A DNA stretch of 64,000 nt from contig OZ242200.1 in assembly GCA_965205995.1 (NCBI GenBank), positions 496,001 through 560,000 on the forward strand, read 5' to 3'. Shown here piece by piece: positions 36,969 through 45,645 of this stretch; positions within the stretch are counted from its first letter, which is position 1, and every line of letters starts with the position of its first letter. The position numbers were made by a program, and so were the translations under genes. The stretch is from MPNO01 sp965205995. GTDB lineage: Bacteria > Pseudomonadota > Alphaproteobacteria > MPNO01. The notes beneath the pieces were generated by a model. That model was not told the origin of the DNA, made no database searches, and saw only the letters and a program-made list of their open reading frames with translations.

Positions 36969-38100
36969 CGTCTCCGTGATCGGCGCCGGCATGGTCAGGT
37001 TCGGCAAGTTCCGCGACAAGACCCTCGCCGAGATCGGCTGGCCCGCGGTCAAGCAGGCGATCGACGAATCGGGCGTGGCGAAGGCCGATATCGAGGCCGC
37101 CTATTGCGGTACCGCGCTTGGCGGGATGATGTCCGGGCAGCGTATCCTCAAGGCGATCGGCCTCACCGGCCTGCCGATCGTCAATGTCGAGAACGCCTGC
37201 TCGTCGTCTTCGAGCGCGTTCCGCGAGGCCTGGATCGCGGTGGCGAGCGGGCTCTACGACGTCGCGCTGGTGATCGGGGTCGAAAAGCTCACCAAGTTCG
37301 GCGGCGGCACGCTGCCGCTGGAGCGAGAGGATTTCGAGGTCGCCCACGGCATGGTGATGCCGGCGCTCTACGGCATGCGGGCAAAGCGCTACATGCACGA
37401 TCACGGGCTGACGGGAGAGCAGCTGGCGAAGGTCGCGGTCAAGGCGCACGACCACGGCGCGCTCAACGAGGACGCCCAGTACCGCAACCGGATAACCGTC
37501 GACGAGGTGATGGCGGCGCGGCCGATCGCCGATCCGTTCACCCTGCTGCACTGCTGCCCGTCGGGAGACGGCGCGGCGGCGCTGGTGATCGCCGCCGATT
37601 CGGTCGCCGCGCGATATTCGAGCAAGCCTGTCCGCGTGCTCGCCTCGGAGCTCGCCTCGGGCAAGTACATGACCGGCTTCCGCGACATGACGACGCCGGA
37701 AATCACCGTGCGCGGCGCCGGGGAAGCCTATGAGATGGCCGGAATCGGCCCCGGGGACGTCGATGTCGCCGAGGTGCACGACGCCTTCACCATCGCCGAA
37801 CTCCTCTACTACGAGGCGCTCGGCTTCTGCGACAAGGGAGACGCGGCGGGGCTGCTGGAAGATGGCGAGACCTCGCTCGGCGGCCGCATCCCGGTGAACC
37901 CCTCGGGCGGGCTCTTGTCCAAGGGGCACCCGGTCGGCGCGACCGGAGCCGCGCAGATGGTCGAGATCGTCCGCCAGCTTCGCGGCGAGTGCGGCGCCCG
38001 CCAGGTCGAGGGGGCTAAAATGGGGCTGACCCATTGCACGGGCGGCGGCATCTCGGGCTTCGACCACGGCGCCTGCTCGATCCATATTTTCTGCAATTAG
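36961..38100 (+). CDS. Thiolase family protein
   Basis: A 379-residue thiolase or SCP-x-like acetyltransferase. The nucleophile Cys is at residue 80 (VENACSSSS), with the later GHPVGATGA and the CTGGG segment. With its overlapping DUF35 partner it resembles the thiolase/DUF35 complexes that cleave or form beta-ketoacyl-CoA. A ribosome-binding site GAGGAACAG lies upstream. It is followed by the molybdenum hydroxylase genes on the same strand. Confidence 0.9.
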   Translation: MRDVSVIGAGMVRFGKFRDKTLAEIGWPAVKQAIDESGVAKADIEAAYCGTALGGMMSGQRILKAIGLTGLPIVNVENACSSSSSAFREAWIAVASGLYDVALVIGVEKLTKFGGGTLPLEREDFEVAHGMVMPALYGMRAKRYMHDHGLTGEQLAKVAVKAHDHGALNEDAQYRNRITVDEVMAARPIADPFTLLHCCPSGDGAAALVIAADSVAARYSSKPVRVLASELASGKYMTGFRDMTTPEITVRGAGEAYEMAGIGPGDVDVAEVHDAFTIAELLYYEALGFCDKGDAAGLLEDGETSLGGRIPVNPSGGLLSKGHPVGATGAAQMVEIVRQLRGECGARQVEGAKMGLTHCTGGGISGFDHGACSIHIFCN

Positions 38101-38113
38101 GGCGAGGGAAGGA

Positions 38114-38986
38114 ATGAAACCTCCGCCGTTCACCTATCACGATCCGCGAACGATCCCGGAAGTACTGGATCTGCTGGCGGAGAAGGACAACGCGCGGCTG
38201 CTCTCGGGCGGGCAATCGCTGATGCCCATGCTCAACATGCGCTACGTCCTTCCCGACGACGTGATCGATCTCAACCGGGTCGACGGGCTGTCCGGGATCG
38301 AGTCCCCGAACGGCTCGCTCGGCATCGGCGGCATGACGCGCCAGCGCGAGATCGAGTTTTCCGAACTGGTCTCGGCGCGCTGTCCGATCATGACCGAAGC
38401 GATCCTCCAGGTCGGCCACCGCCAGACCCGCAACCGCGGAACGCTGGGCGGCAGCCTCGCCCATCTCGACCCTTCGGCGGAGCTTCCGGCGGTGGCGATG
38501 GCGCTCGACGCCACGATCCATGTCGAGAGCAAGCGCGGCAGGCGCGACATCGCGATGGCCGACTTCCCGGCCGGCTACATGACGCCCTCGATCGAGCTCG
38601 ACGAGATCGTCACCGGCGCGACCTTCCCGCTTTGGGATGACGGACACGGCTATGCCTTCATCGAGTTCGCCCGCCGCCACGGCGATTTCGCGATCGTTTC
38701 CGCCGCCGCGCTGATGACCACGGACGGCGCCGGCAAGGTTGACCGGGTCTCGATCACCGTCAGCGGTGTCGGCCCCTCGCCGGTGCGCTGCACCGAGGCC
38801 GAGGAGATGATCGCCGGGCAGACGCCCGGGCTCGAACTGTTCCGCGAGGCGGCGGAAACGGCGCGCGCGATGGACGCGATGGAAGACATCCACGCCCCGT
38901 CTTCCTATCGGCAGCATTTGGCGGCCGTCCTGTCGCGCCGCGCGCTGGAGAAGGCGCAGACGCGTCTGGGAGGTTCCAATGGCTGA
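38114..38986 (+). CDS. Molybdenum hydroxylase FAD subunit (CoxM-like)
   Basis: A 290-residue FAD-binding subunit of the xanthine dehydrogenase family. The FAD motifs LSGGQSLMPMLNMR and TLGGSLAHLDPSAELP are typical, and the C-terminal domain follows. It passes electrons from the [2Fe-2S] subunit to FAD and on to an acceptor. Its stop overlaps the start of the [2Fe-2S] gene by eight bases. Order M-S-L is the usual one for this family. Confidence 0.93.
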   Translation: MKPPPFTYHDPRTIPEVLDLLAEKDNARLLSGGQSLMPMLNMRYVLPDDVIDLNRVDGLSGIESPNGSLGIGGMTRQREIEFSELVSARCPIMTEAILQVGHRQTRNRGTLGGSLAHLDPSAELPAVAMALDATIHVESKRGRRDIAMADFPAGYMTPSIELDEIVTGATFPLWDDGHGYAFIEFARRHGDFAIVSAAALMTTDGAGKVDRVSITVSGVGPSPVRCTEAEEMIAGQTPGLELFREAAETARAMDAMEDIHAPSSYRQHLAAVLSRRALEKAQTRLGGSNG

Positions 38987-39470
38987 CCGGCGCCGGATCA
39001 GCGTCACCATCAACGGCGAGACCTTCGAGCGCGAGGTCGAGACCAGGCTTCTGCTGTCCGACTTCATCCGCCATGAATGCGAGCTCACCGGGACCCATGT
39101 CGGCTGCGAGCACGGGGTCTGCGGCGCCTGCACGATCCTGCTCGACGGGATCACCGCCAGAAGCTGCCTGATGCTCGCGGTGCAGGCGGATGGCCACGAG
39201 CTGCTGACCATCGAGGGCATCGCCCCCAACGAGGAGGAGCTGCACCCGCTGCAGCAGGCCTTCATGGACAATCACGGCCTGCAATGCGGCTTCTGCACGC
39301 CGGGCATGCTGACGACGCTGCTCGAATTCCTGCGCGACAATCCGGACCCGACCGAAAAGGAGGTCAGGATCGCGATTTCCGGCAATCTGTGCCGCTGCAC
39401 CGGGTATCAGGGCATCGTCGACGCCGCGCTGGATGCGGCCGGGCGGCTCAGGGCGGAGGCCGAGGCCTAG
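38979..39470 (+). CDS. Molybdenum hydroxylase [2Fe-2S] subunit (CoxS-like)
   Basis: A 163-residue subunit with two [2Fe-2S] clusters: an N-terminal plant-type set (CEHGVCGACTILLDG and a following Cys) and a C-terminal set (CGFCTPGM and CRCTG). It relays electrons between the molybdenum centre and FAD. It overlaps the FAD-subunit gene by eight bases and is four bases from the large subunit. Full length for the family. Confidence 0.95.
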   Translation: MADRRRISVTINGETFEREVETRLLLSDFIRHECELTGTHVGCEHGVCGACTILLDGITARSCLMLAVQADGHELLTIEGIAPNEEELHPLQQAFMDNHGLQCGFCTPGMLTTLLEFLRDNPDPTEKEVRIAISGNLCRCTGYQGIVDAALDAAGRLRAEAEA

Positions 39471-39474
39471 ACCC

Positions 39475-41814
39475 ATGGGTGCCAAGGCGATGGGCGCCCG
39501 GGTCAAACGGATGGAGGACCCGGCGCTCCTGACCGGCCGCGCGGTGTTCACCGACGACATCCAGCTGCCGGGCATGCTGGAGGCGGCGTTCGTCCGCTCG
39601 GCCCAGGCGCATGCCCGCATCCGGGGTATCGACACCGCCGCGGCCGAGGCCATGCCGGGCGTCTTCAAGGTCGTTACCACGGCCGATCTGCCGCCCGGGC
39701 TGCGCAACGTCCGGGCGCCGTTCCAGGTGCCCAACCCGGCGATCACCCAGCCGTTCCAGCAGCGTCTGCTGGAGGACGAGGAAGTCTGTTTCGTCGGCGA
39801 GTCGATCGCCATGGTGCTCGCCGAGACCCGCTACCAGGCCGAGGACGCCGCCGCCGCGGTCGAAATCGACTACGAAATCCTGCCCGCCGCGTCGGACTGC
39901 CGCGACGCGCTGGCCGCCGGCGCGGGGCTGTGCCATGCCGAGAGCGGGAACAATCTCTGCGCCGAGTTCAGGCTCGGCTATGGCGACACCGCCGCCGCGT
40001 TCGCCGATGCCGAGCACGTCTTCGAGGCCTCGCTGTGGACTCACCGGGGCGCCGGGCTCGCCATCGAGAACCGGGCGGTGGTCGCCGAACCCGACAGCTT
40101 GCGCGACCTGGTGACCCTCTGGTCGGCGACGCAGTCGCCGTTCCTGGTCAAGCAGAACGTGGTCGACATGCTGGACTGGCCGGCCGACCGGCTCCGCGTG
40201 ATCGCGCCCGAGGTCGGCGGCGGGTTCGGGCCCAAGACGGTCTACTACGTCGAGGAAGCGCTGATCCCGCTCTGCGCGCTGATGTTCGGCCGGCCGATCA
40301 AGTGGATCGAGGACCGGCGCGAGAACTTCGTCGCCACCAACCAGGAGCGCGACCAGTATTGGGAGATGGCGCTCGCCTGCGACGACGAGGGCAGGATTCT
40401 CGCGGTGCGCGGCACGATGATCCACGACACCGGCGCCTACATGCCATGGGGGATCATCAGCCCCTATATCTCGGCGACCACGGTTCCCGGCCCCTATGTC
40501 GTCCCGGCCTATGAACTCACCACCCGGGTCGCGCTGACCAACAAGGTCGCGGTCACCCCGGTGCGCGGCGCCGGGCGGCCGCAGGCGGTGTTCGCGATGG
40601 AGCGCCTGCTGGACCGCGCGGCCGAGGGGCTCGGTATCGACCGGGCCGAGATCCGCCGCCGCAACTTCATCCCGGCGGACCAAATGCCCTACTCGTTCGG
40701 GCTGATTTTCCGCGACGGCAAGCCGATGACCTATGACAGCGGCGACTATCCCCGCTGCCAGGCGGAAGCGCTGGCGCTCGCCGACTATGACGGCTTTGGC
40801 GCCCGGCGGGACAAGGCCAGGCAAGAAGGCCGCTATGTCGGGATCGGCATCGCCAACTTCGTCGAAGGCACCGGGCTCGGGCCGTTCGAGGGCGCGACGG
40901 TCAGGGTCCATGCGAACGGCAAGATCACGGTCTATACCGGCGGCGGCGATTCCGGCCAGGGGCACTGGACGACCCTCGCCCAGCTCTGCGCCGAGCCGCT
41001 CGGTGTCGATCCGTCGGATATCGCCGTCGAGGTCGGCGATACCGCCAAGATCGCCAACGGGATCGGCACCTTCGCGAGCCGCATCGCGGTCAATGCCGGC
41101 AACTCGGTGCATCTCGCCGCGACCGCGGTGCGCAAGAAGGCGATCAAGGTCGCCTCGCATCTGCTCGAAGCGGCCGAGGAAGACCTCGACATCGAGGACG
41201 GCCGGATCTTCGTCAAAGGCGTGCCGGAGGTCTCGACGACCTTGCGCGATGTCGCGCGGGCGGTGCGCGGCATGCCCGGTTTCTCGCTGCCGGGCGGGGT
41301 CGAGCCCGGGCTCGAATCGACCGAATATTTCTCCCCGCCCCAGGCCGCCTATTGCAACGGCACCGCCGTCGTCGAGGTCGAGGTCGACCCCGATACCGGC
41401 CAGGTGGAGATACTGAACTACGCGATGGCCCACGATTCGGGGAATTTGATCAACCCCTTCATCGTCGACGGCCAGGTCCAGGGCGCCTGCGCGCACGGTA
41501 TCGGCAACACCCTGCTCGAATGGATGGGGTACGACGCCGACGCCCAGCCCGTCACCACGACATTCGCCGACTACCTGCTTCCCAGCGCGCCGTCGGTTCC
41601 GCGCATCGACCTCGTCCATGTCGAATCGCCCACGCCCAACAATCCGCTCGGCGTCAAGGGGGCGGGCGAGGGCGGAACGATCCCCGCGCTCGCCGCGATC
41701 GTCGGCGCGGTCGAGGATGCGCTCAGCCCGTTCGGCGTCGCGCTCGACGATGTGCCGATCATGCCCGGCCGGCTCGTGGCGCTGATCGAGGACGCCAGGG
41801 CGCGCGCGGGGTGA
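39475..41814 (+). CDS. Molybdenum hydroxylase large subunit (CoxL-like)
   Basis: A 779-residue molybdopterin-binding catalytic subunit of the xanthine dehydrogenase family. Typical parts are GGGFGPKT, an Arg-rich VRGAGRPQ segment, and near the C-terminus KGAGEGGT with the catalytic glutamate. The AYxCSFR loop of form-I CO dehydrogenase is absent, so this is an aromatic or heterocyclic hydroxylase type rather than CO dehydrogenase. It hydroxylates a carbon with water-derived oxygen. The CoA transferase gene starts with GTG overlapping this stop. Confidence 0.93.
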   Translation: MGAKAMGARVKRMEDPALLTGRAVFTDDIQLPGMLEAAFVRSAQAHARIRGIDTAAAEAMPGVFKVVTTADLPPGLRNVRAPFQVPNPAITQPFQQRLLEDEEVCFVGESIAMVLAETRYQAEDAAAAVEIDYEILPAASDCRDALAAGAGLCHAESGNNLCAEFRLGYGDTAAAFADAEHVFEASLWTHRGAGLAIENRAVVAEPDSLRDLVTLWSATQSPFLVKQNVVDMLDWPADRLRVIAPEVGGGFGPKTVYYVEEALIPLCALMFGRPIKWIEDRRENFVATNQERDQYWEMALACDDEGRILAVRGTMIHDTGAYMPWGIISPYISATTVPGPYVVPAYELTTRVALTNKVAVTPVRGAGRPQAVFAMERLLDRAAEGLGIDRAEIRRRNFIPADQMPYSFGLIFRDGKPMTYDSGDYPRCQAEALALADYDGFGARRDKARQEGRYVGIGIANFVEGTGLGPFEGATVRVHANGKITVYTGGGDSGQGHWTTLAQLCAEPLGVDPSDIAVEVGDTAKIANGIGTFASRIAVNAGNSVHLAATAVRKKAIKVASHLLEAAEEDLDIEDGRIFVKGVPEVSTTLRDVARAVRGMPGFSLPGGVEPGLESTEYFSPPQAAYCNGTAVVEVEVDPDTGQVEILNYAMAHDSGNLINPFIVDGQVQGACAHGIGNTLLEWMGYDADAQPVTTTFADYLLPSAPSVPRIDLVHVESPTPNNPLGVKGAGEGGTIPALAAIVGAVEDALSPFGVALDDVPIMPGRLVALIEDARARAG

Positions 41815-43031
41815 GCGGGCCGCGTCCACTCGCCGGGATCCGTGTTCTCGACCTGACCCAGTTTCTCGCGGGCCCCTTCGCGACCCAGATCCTCGGCGAT
41901 CTCGGCGCCGAGGTGATCAAGCTCGAAGCGCCGTCGGGGGACTGGTCGCGCAGCCTGCCGCCGCATTTCGTCGGCCCCGACAGCGCCTACTATCTCAGCG
42001 TCAACCGGAACAAGAAAAGCGTGGTCGCCGATCTGAAATCGGCCGACGGCCTCGCTTTGGTCAAACGGCTGGCCGGCGCCTCCGATATCGTGATGGAGAA
42101 CTTCCGCCCCGGCGTGCTCGACCGGCTGGGTCTGGTCTACCGGGAGCTCGCGGCGGAGAACGAACGGCTCATCTGGTGCTCGATCAGCGGCTTCGGCCAG
42201 GACGGCCCGGATCGCGACCGCCCCGCCTATGACATGATCGTCCAGGCGCTCTCGGGCGGGATGAGCATGACCGGCGAGCCCGGCGAGCCGGCGGTCCGCG
42301 CCGGCATCCCGATCGGCGATCTCTGCGCCGGCATGTACGGCACCATCGGCGTGCTTGCCGCGCTCGAGGAGAGGCGCCGCACCGGCAAGGGCCGGCTGGT
42401 GGATGTCGCCATGCTCGACTGCCAGGTGGCGATGCTGTGCTACCAGGCGGCCTATTTCCTCCATTCCGGCGTCGAACCCGGCCGCCAGGGCCGCGGCCAT
42501 GCCTCGATCCCGACCTACCGGTCCTTCGATGCCGGCAACGGCACCGAGCTCGTGATCACCGCCAACACGGAACGCATGTGGCGGGCGCTTTGCGGCGTGC
42601 TTGGGCGGGAAGGGCTCGCCGACGATCCGCGCTTCTCGACCAATGACGACCGCTACGCCAACCGCTTCGAGCTCTGGCCGTTGCTGGAGGCGGCGTTCCA
42701 GGAACGCGACGCCGATGCCTGGGTGCCGCTGCTGCTGGAGGCGGGAATCCCGGTCGGCCGGGTCAACAGCCTGGGCGCGGCGCTCGGCAATCCGCAGATC
42801 GCGCATCGCGACATGGTGCTCGAACTCGCCGCGCGCGACGGCCGCCGGGTCCGGGTCGCCGGCAATCCGGTCAAGTTCGCCGATGACGATCCCCCGCCGG
42901 CATCCTTCCCGCCGCTGCTCGGCGAGGACACCCGCGAGGTGCTCGCCAGGGTGCTCGGGTTGAGCGGCGAAGAAATCGAAACGGCGCTGGCGGCGGGGGC
43001 CGTCAGCGAGCCGCGTCCCGAGGAGGTATAG
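41811..43031 (+). CDS. CaiB/BaiF family CoA transferase
   Basis: A 406-residue class III CoA transferase. The N-terminal LAGIRVLDLTQFLAGP, the SVVADLKS and ENFRPGV motifs, and a conserved IGDLCAG segment carrying the probable catalytic Asp are seen. It moves CoA between an activated and a free acid, e.g. from acetyl- or succinyl-CoA. GTG overlaps the molybdenum large subunit stop (GTGA), so it is translationally coupled. Its place between the hydroxylase and the enoyl-CoA hydratase suggests activation of the hydroxylated product. Confidence 0.9.
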   Translation: MSGPRPLAGIRVLDLTQFLAGPFATQILGDLGAEVIKLEAPSGDWSRSLPPHFVGPDSAYYLSVNRNKKSVVADLKSADGLALVKRLAGASDIVMENFRPGVLDRLGLVYRELAAENERLIWCSISGFGQDGPDRDRPAYDMIVQALSGGMSMTGEPGEPAVRAGIPIGDLCAGMYGTIGVLAALEERRRTGKGRLVDVAMLDCQVAMLCYQAAYFLHSGVEPGRQGRGHASIPTYRSFDAGNGTELVITANTERMWRALCGVLGREGLADDPRFSTNDDRYANRFELWPLLEAAFQERDADAWVPLLLEAGIPVGRVNSLGAALGNPQIAHRDMVLELAARDGRRVRVAGNPVKFADDDPPPASFPPLLGEDTREVLARVLGLSGEEIETALAAGAVSEPRPEEV

Positions 43032-43033
43032 AC

Positions 43034-43756
43034 ATGGCCGGTAGCGCGATCGTTCTGGACCGGGACGGCGAAATCGCCCGCGTCAGGATCGACAGGCCCG
43101 AGACCGGGAACATGATGTCGGGCGCGATGATCGCCGAACTCACCGGGCTGTTGATCGAGGCGGGTTGCGATCCCACGCTCAAGGCGATCGTGCTGACCGG
43201 GGCCGGCGAGGATTTCTGTCTCGGGCGCGATCCCGGCGCCGGCGGGGCCAGAAGGACCGCGCTGGAGATGCGCGAGTCGCTGACCGGTCCGATCCTCGGC
43301 CTCTATGCCGCCGTGCGCGGCGCGGAAATCCCCGTCATCGCCTCGGTCCAGGGCCGGGCGGCGGGGTTCGGCTGCGCGACGGCCGCGGTGTGCGATCTCA
43401 CCGTCGCCGCCGACGATGCGAGGTTCAGCCTGCCCGAGATGACGCATGATTTGCCGCCGACGCTGGCGATGTGCGCGCATATCGACCGGACCATGCCGAA
43501 GGCGATCGCCTGGCTGGTCTATTCGACCGAAACGGTCGATGCCGCGACCGCGAAGACGCTCGGCTTCGTCAGCCACGTCGTCCCCGCCGCTTCGCTGGAG
43601 GCGGAAACCGAGGCCCTGCTTGCGACGCTCACCGCCAGGCGCCGCGACGCTCTCATCACCTGCAAGCGGTTCCTCGCCAATGCGCGGCTGATGGAGACCG
43701 ACAAGGCCGCGGACTACGCGGGAAACATGCTGTCCGTGATCCTCTCGTCGCGCTGA
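43034..43756 (+). CDS. Enoyl-CoA hydratase/isomerase family protein
   Basis: A 240-residue crotonase-fold protein. The oxyanion-hole region GFGCATAAVCDLTVAADDA and PEMTHDLPP are recognisable. The glutamates used for hydration in true crotonases are not both obvious, so an isomerase or hydrolase of the superfamily is possible. It starts two bases after the CoA-transferase stop and closes the forward operon. The Rieske gene is convergent with seven bases between stops. Confidence 0.83.
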   Translation: MAGSAIVLDRDGEIARVRIDRPETGNMMSGAMIAELTGLLIEAGCDPTLKAIVLTGAGEDFCLGRDPGAGGARRTALEMRESLTGPILGLYAAVRGAEIPVIASVQGRAAGFGCATAAVCDLTVAADDARFSLPEMTHDLPPTLAMCAHIDRTMPKAIAWLVYSTETVDAATAKTLGFVSHVVPAASLEAETEALLATLTARRRDALITCKRFLANARLMETDKAADYAGNMLSVILSSR

Positions 43757-43763
43757 GCCGGGA

Positions 43764-44906
43764 TCAGCCGGTATCGAGAACCCGGTCGAGGATCCAGTTG
43801 TCGACCGCGTGGACACCCGCCTCGCGATGGCTGAACCGGCCGGGGCGCGCGTGGGGCGAGGCGAGCCCCCGCTGCTGCATCTCGGTGGCGCGGTTGTCTT
43901 CGGGGTGCGACTCGTCGATCCGGGCGATGTAGTCCGGCAGGATCGCCGGGAAATCCGGCATTCCGGTTGCCGCCTCCGGGAAGCAGAGCCCGGTGACGAT
44001 CCTGGTGCGGTCGGGCGCGAGCGGGCGGAACGACATCCACCACATGCAATCGACCGTGAAGACCAGGAACGACGCCGGGTAGAGGCCGATGAAATAGGTG
44101 CCCTCCGCCGCCCGTCCCCGGAGGCTGGGGATCGGCGGCAGGGTCTCCGCGGCTCCCAGACGGGCCGCGATGGAGCCCGCGTGGGCGAACCACGAACCCG
44201 ACCAGTGCCCGGAAGGGGTGAGCTGTTCCGGCAGCTGGTCGTGAAGCGTGCCCCGGTGGACGATGGCGACGTGGTAGCTCTCGCGCTGGTTCTCCAGGCA
44301 GAGTTTCCAGTTGCAGGCGACATCGTAGACGCGGCGATGGACGCAAATCATGCGCCCCGCCTCGTGCGACCGGAGGTGTTCGGGCAGATTGCCCAGATGG
44401 TGTTCGAGCCCGGGGCCGTCCGCGGAAAAATTGAGGAACGCGAAACCGGCCCATTCGGCCACGCGGAGGGGGATCAATCCGAACTCGGCGGGCTCGAAAT
44501 TCTCCGTTCGCTCCATTCCGCTCGCAGAGATCAGCCTGCCGTCGAGGGCGTAGCACCAGCCGTGATAAGGGCACGAGATCGCCCGCGCTGTGCCGCATCC
44601 GGAAACCAGTCGCGAGCCGCGATGCCGGCATGTGTTGGCGAAGCCGCGGAGTACGCCGTCGCCGCCGCGGAGCAGGATCGCCGGCATTCCCGCCAGATCG
44701 ACCGTGCGGTAATCGCCGGCCTCGGGGACTTCGTCGGCGCGGCCGACCAGGTTCCAGTGGACCCGGAAAATGCGCTCCCTCTCGCGCGCGATAAAGGCGG
44801 GGTCGGTGTAGCACGCGGGCGGCAGCGTCTCGGCTTCGAGGAGGGGGCGCCGGACGCCGGCGTAGCGCGAGGGATCGAACAGGCGGGGCGCGGGGCCTGC
44901 CGTCAA
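43764..44906 (-). CDS. Rieske aromatic ring-hydroxylating oxygenase, alpha subunit
   Basis: A 380-residue Rieske non-heme iron oxygenase. The Rieske [2Fe-2S] ligands are C93-x-H95 and C112-x2-H115, and the mononuclear iron ligands include H212 and H217 in ESYHVAIVH. The TTG start at 44904-44906 overlaps the stop of the diiron-protein gene (TTGA), so they are translated together. No beta subunit is present, as in the alpha-only oxygenases. Electrons are expected from the reductase two genes upstream. The substrate is probably an aromatic or cyclic acid. Confidence 0.9.
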   Translation of the reverse strand: MTAGPAPRLFDPSRYAGVRRPLLEAETLPPACYTDPAFIARERERIFRVHWNLVGRADEVPEAGDYRTVDLAGMPAILLRGGDGVLRGFANTCRHRGSRLVSGCGTARAISCPYHGWCYALDGRLISASGMERTENFEPAEFGLIPLRVAEWAGFAFLNFSADGPGLEHHLGNLPEHLRSHEAGRMICVHRRVYDVACNWKLCLENQRESYHVAIVHRGTLHDQLPEQLTPSGHWSGSWFAHAGSIAARLGAAETLPPIPSLRGRAAEGTYFIGLYPASFLVFTVDCMWWMSFRPLAPDRTRIVTGLCFPEAATGMPDFPAILPDYIARIDESHPEDNRATEMQQRGLASPHARPGRFSHREAGVHAVDNWILDRVLDTG

Positions 44907-45637
44907 TGGATCGCGGCGATCGCCGGGTCGTCGGCGTCGAATTCCGGCAAAGCGAGGCCGAGCTTTCCTTCCACGACCGCGCGGGCACGGCGGACATAGT
45001 CCTCGCGCATCGCCTCGTTGGTGCGCTTCTTGATGCCCCATTTTCGGTAGAGCGCGTTGTTGCGCGAGCCCGAACGCCCGAAAAAGGGCGGGACCATGGG
45101 AAAGATCCGCTCGACATGGCTCTGGATCAGCGCCTTGCCCGCCTCGGTCTGGCAGATATCGGTGCAGAAATTCTCGCCGAACTCGGCATGGAAATGCTCT
45201 TCCGGCATGGTCATCCGGGCGAGCCTGCGCACCGGGTGGAAAGAGCACTGGACGAGGTCCTCGACCTGGAGGATTTCGGCGAGATCGCCCAGCATCTTGA
45301 TGACGCAGAACTCCTCCCAGGTCTTCAGCTCGAAATTCATGATCGAGAGCGGGCTCTTCTCGGTCTTCTCCGGCAGCATGCGATCCCCGGGGATTCCCAT
45401 CTCGCGGCCGAGCTCGAAGAAGCGGTAATGGTGGCCGTACTCCTCCATCACGATCCGGCAGGTCAGCCATTTGGCGTAGGGCGTGGGCGCCAGCGCGATC
45501 GCCGGCTCGTCATAGACACGCGATCCATAGAGCTCGTTGATCGCGTGGCTGATCACGATCTTGCGGCAGCACTCCCGGTACTCCTCGGGGGCGCTCCGAT
45601 AGGCCTCCACGCTTTCGATCTGGGGAAATTCGCTCAT
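44903..45637 (-). CDS. PaaA-like diiron oxygenase family protein
   Basis: A 244-residue ferritin-like protein related to the PaaA/PaaC-BoxB family of phenylacetyl-CoA and benzoyl-CoA epoxidases. Two ExxH diiron motifs are visible, E66-YG-H69 and E147-HF-H150, plus E35 and a central acidic helix (residues 118-126). It is shorter than PaaA. Eight bases separate it from the reductase, and it overlaps the Rieske gene by four. A diiron oxygenase beside a Rieske oxygenase sharing one reductase is unusual. Whether both iron ligand sets are complete needs structure prediction. Confidence 0.78.
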   Translation of the reverse strand: MSEFPQIESVEAYRSAPEEYRECCRKIVISHAINELYGSRVYDEPAIALAPTPYAKWLTCRIVMEEYGHHYRFFELGREMGIPGDRMLPEKTEKSPLSIMNFELKTWEEFCVIKMLGDLAEILQVEDLVQCSFHPVRRLARMTMPEEHFHAEFGENFCTDICQTEAGKALIQSHVERIFPMVPPFFGRSGSRNNALYRKWGIKKRTNEAMREDYVRRARAVVEGKLGLALPEFDADDPAIAAIH

Positions 45638-45645
45638 GCCGCCAT

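Noticed and set aside
38114..41814. Aerobic CO dehydrogenase
   Set aside because: Subunit order fits, but the AYxCSFR active-site loop of form-I CO dehydrogenase is absent from the large subunit.
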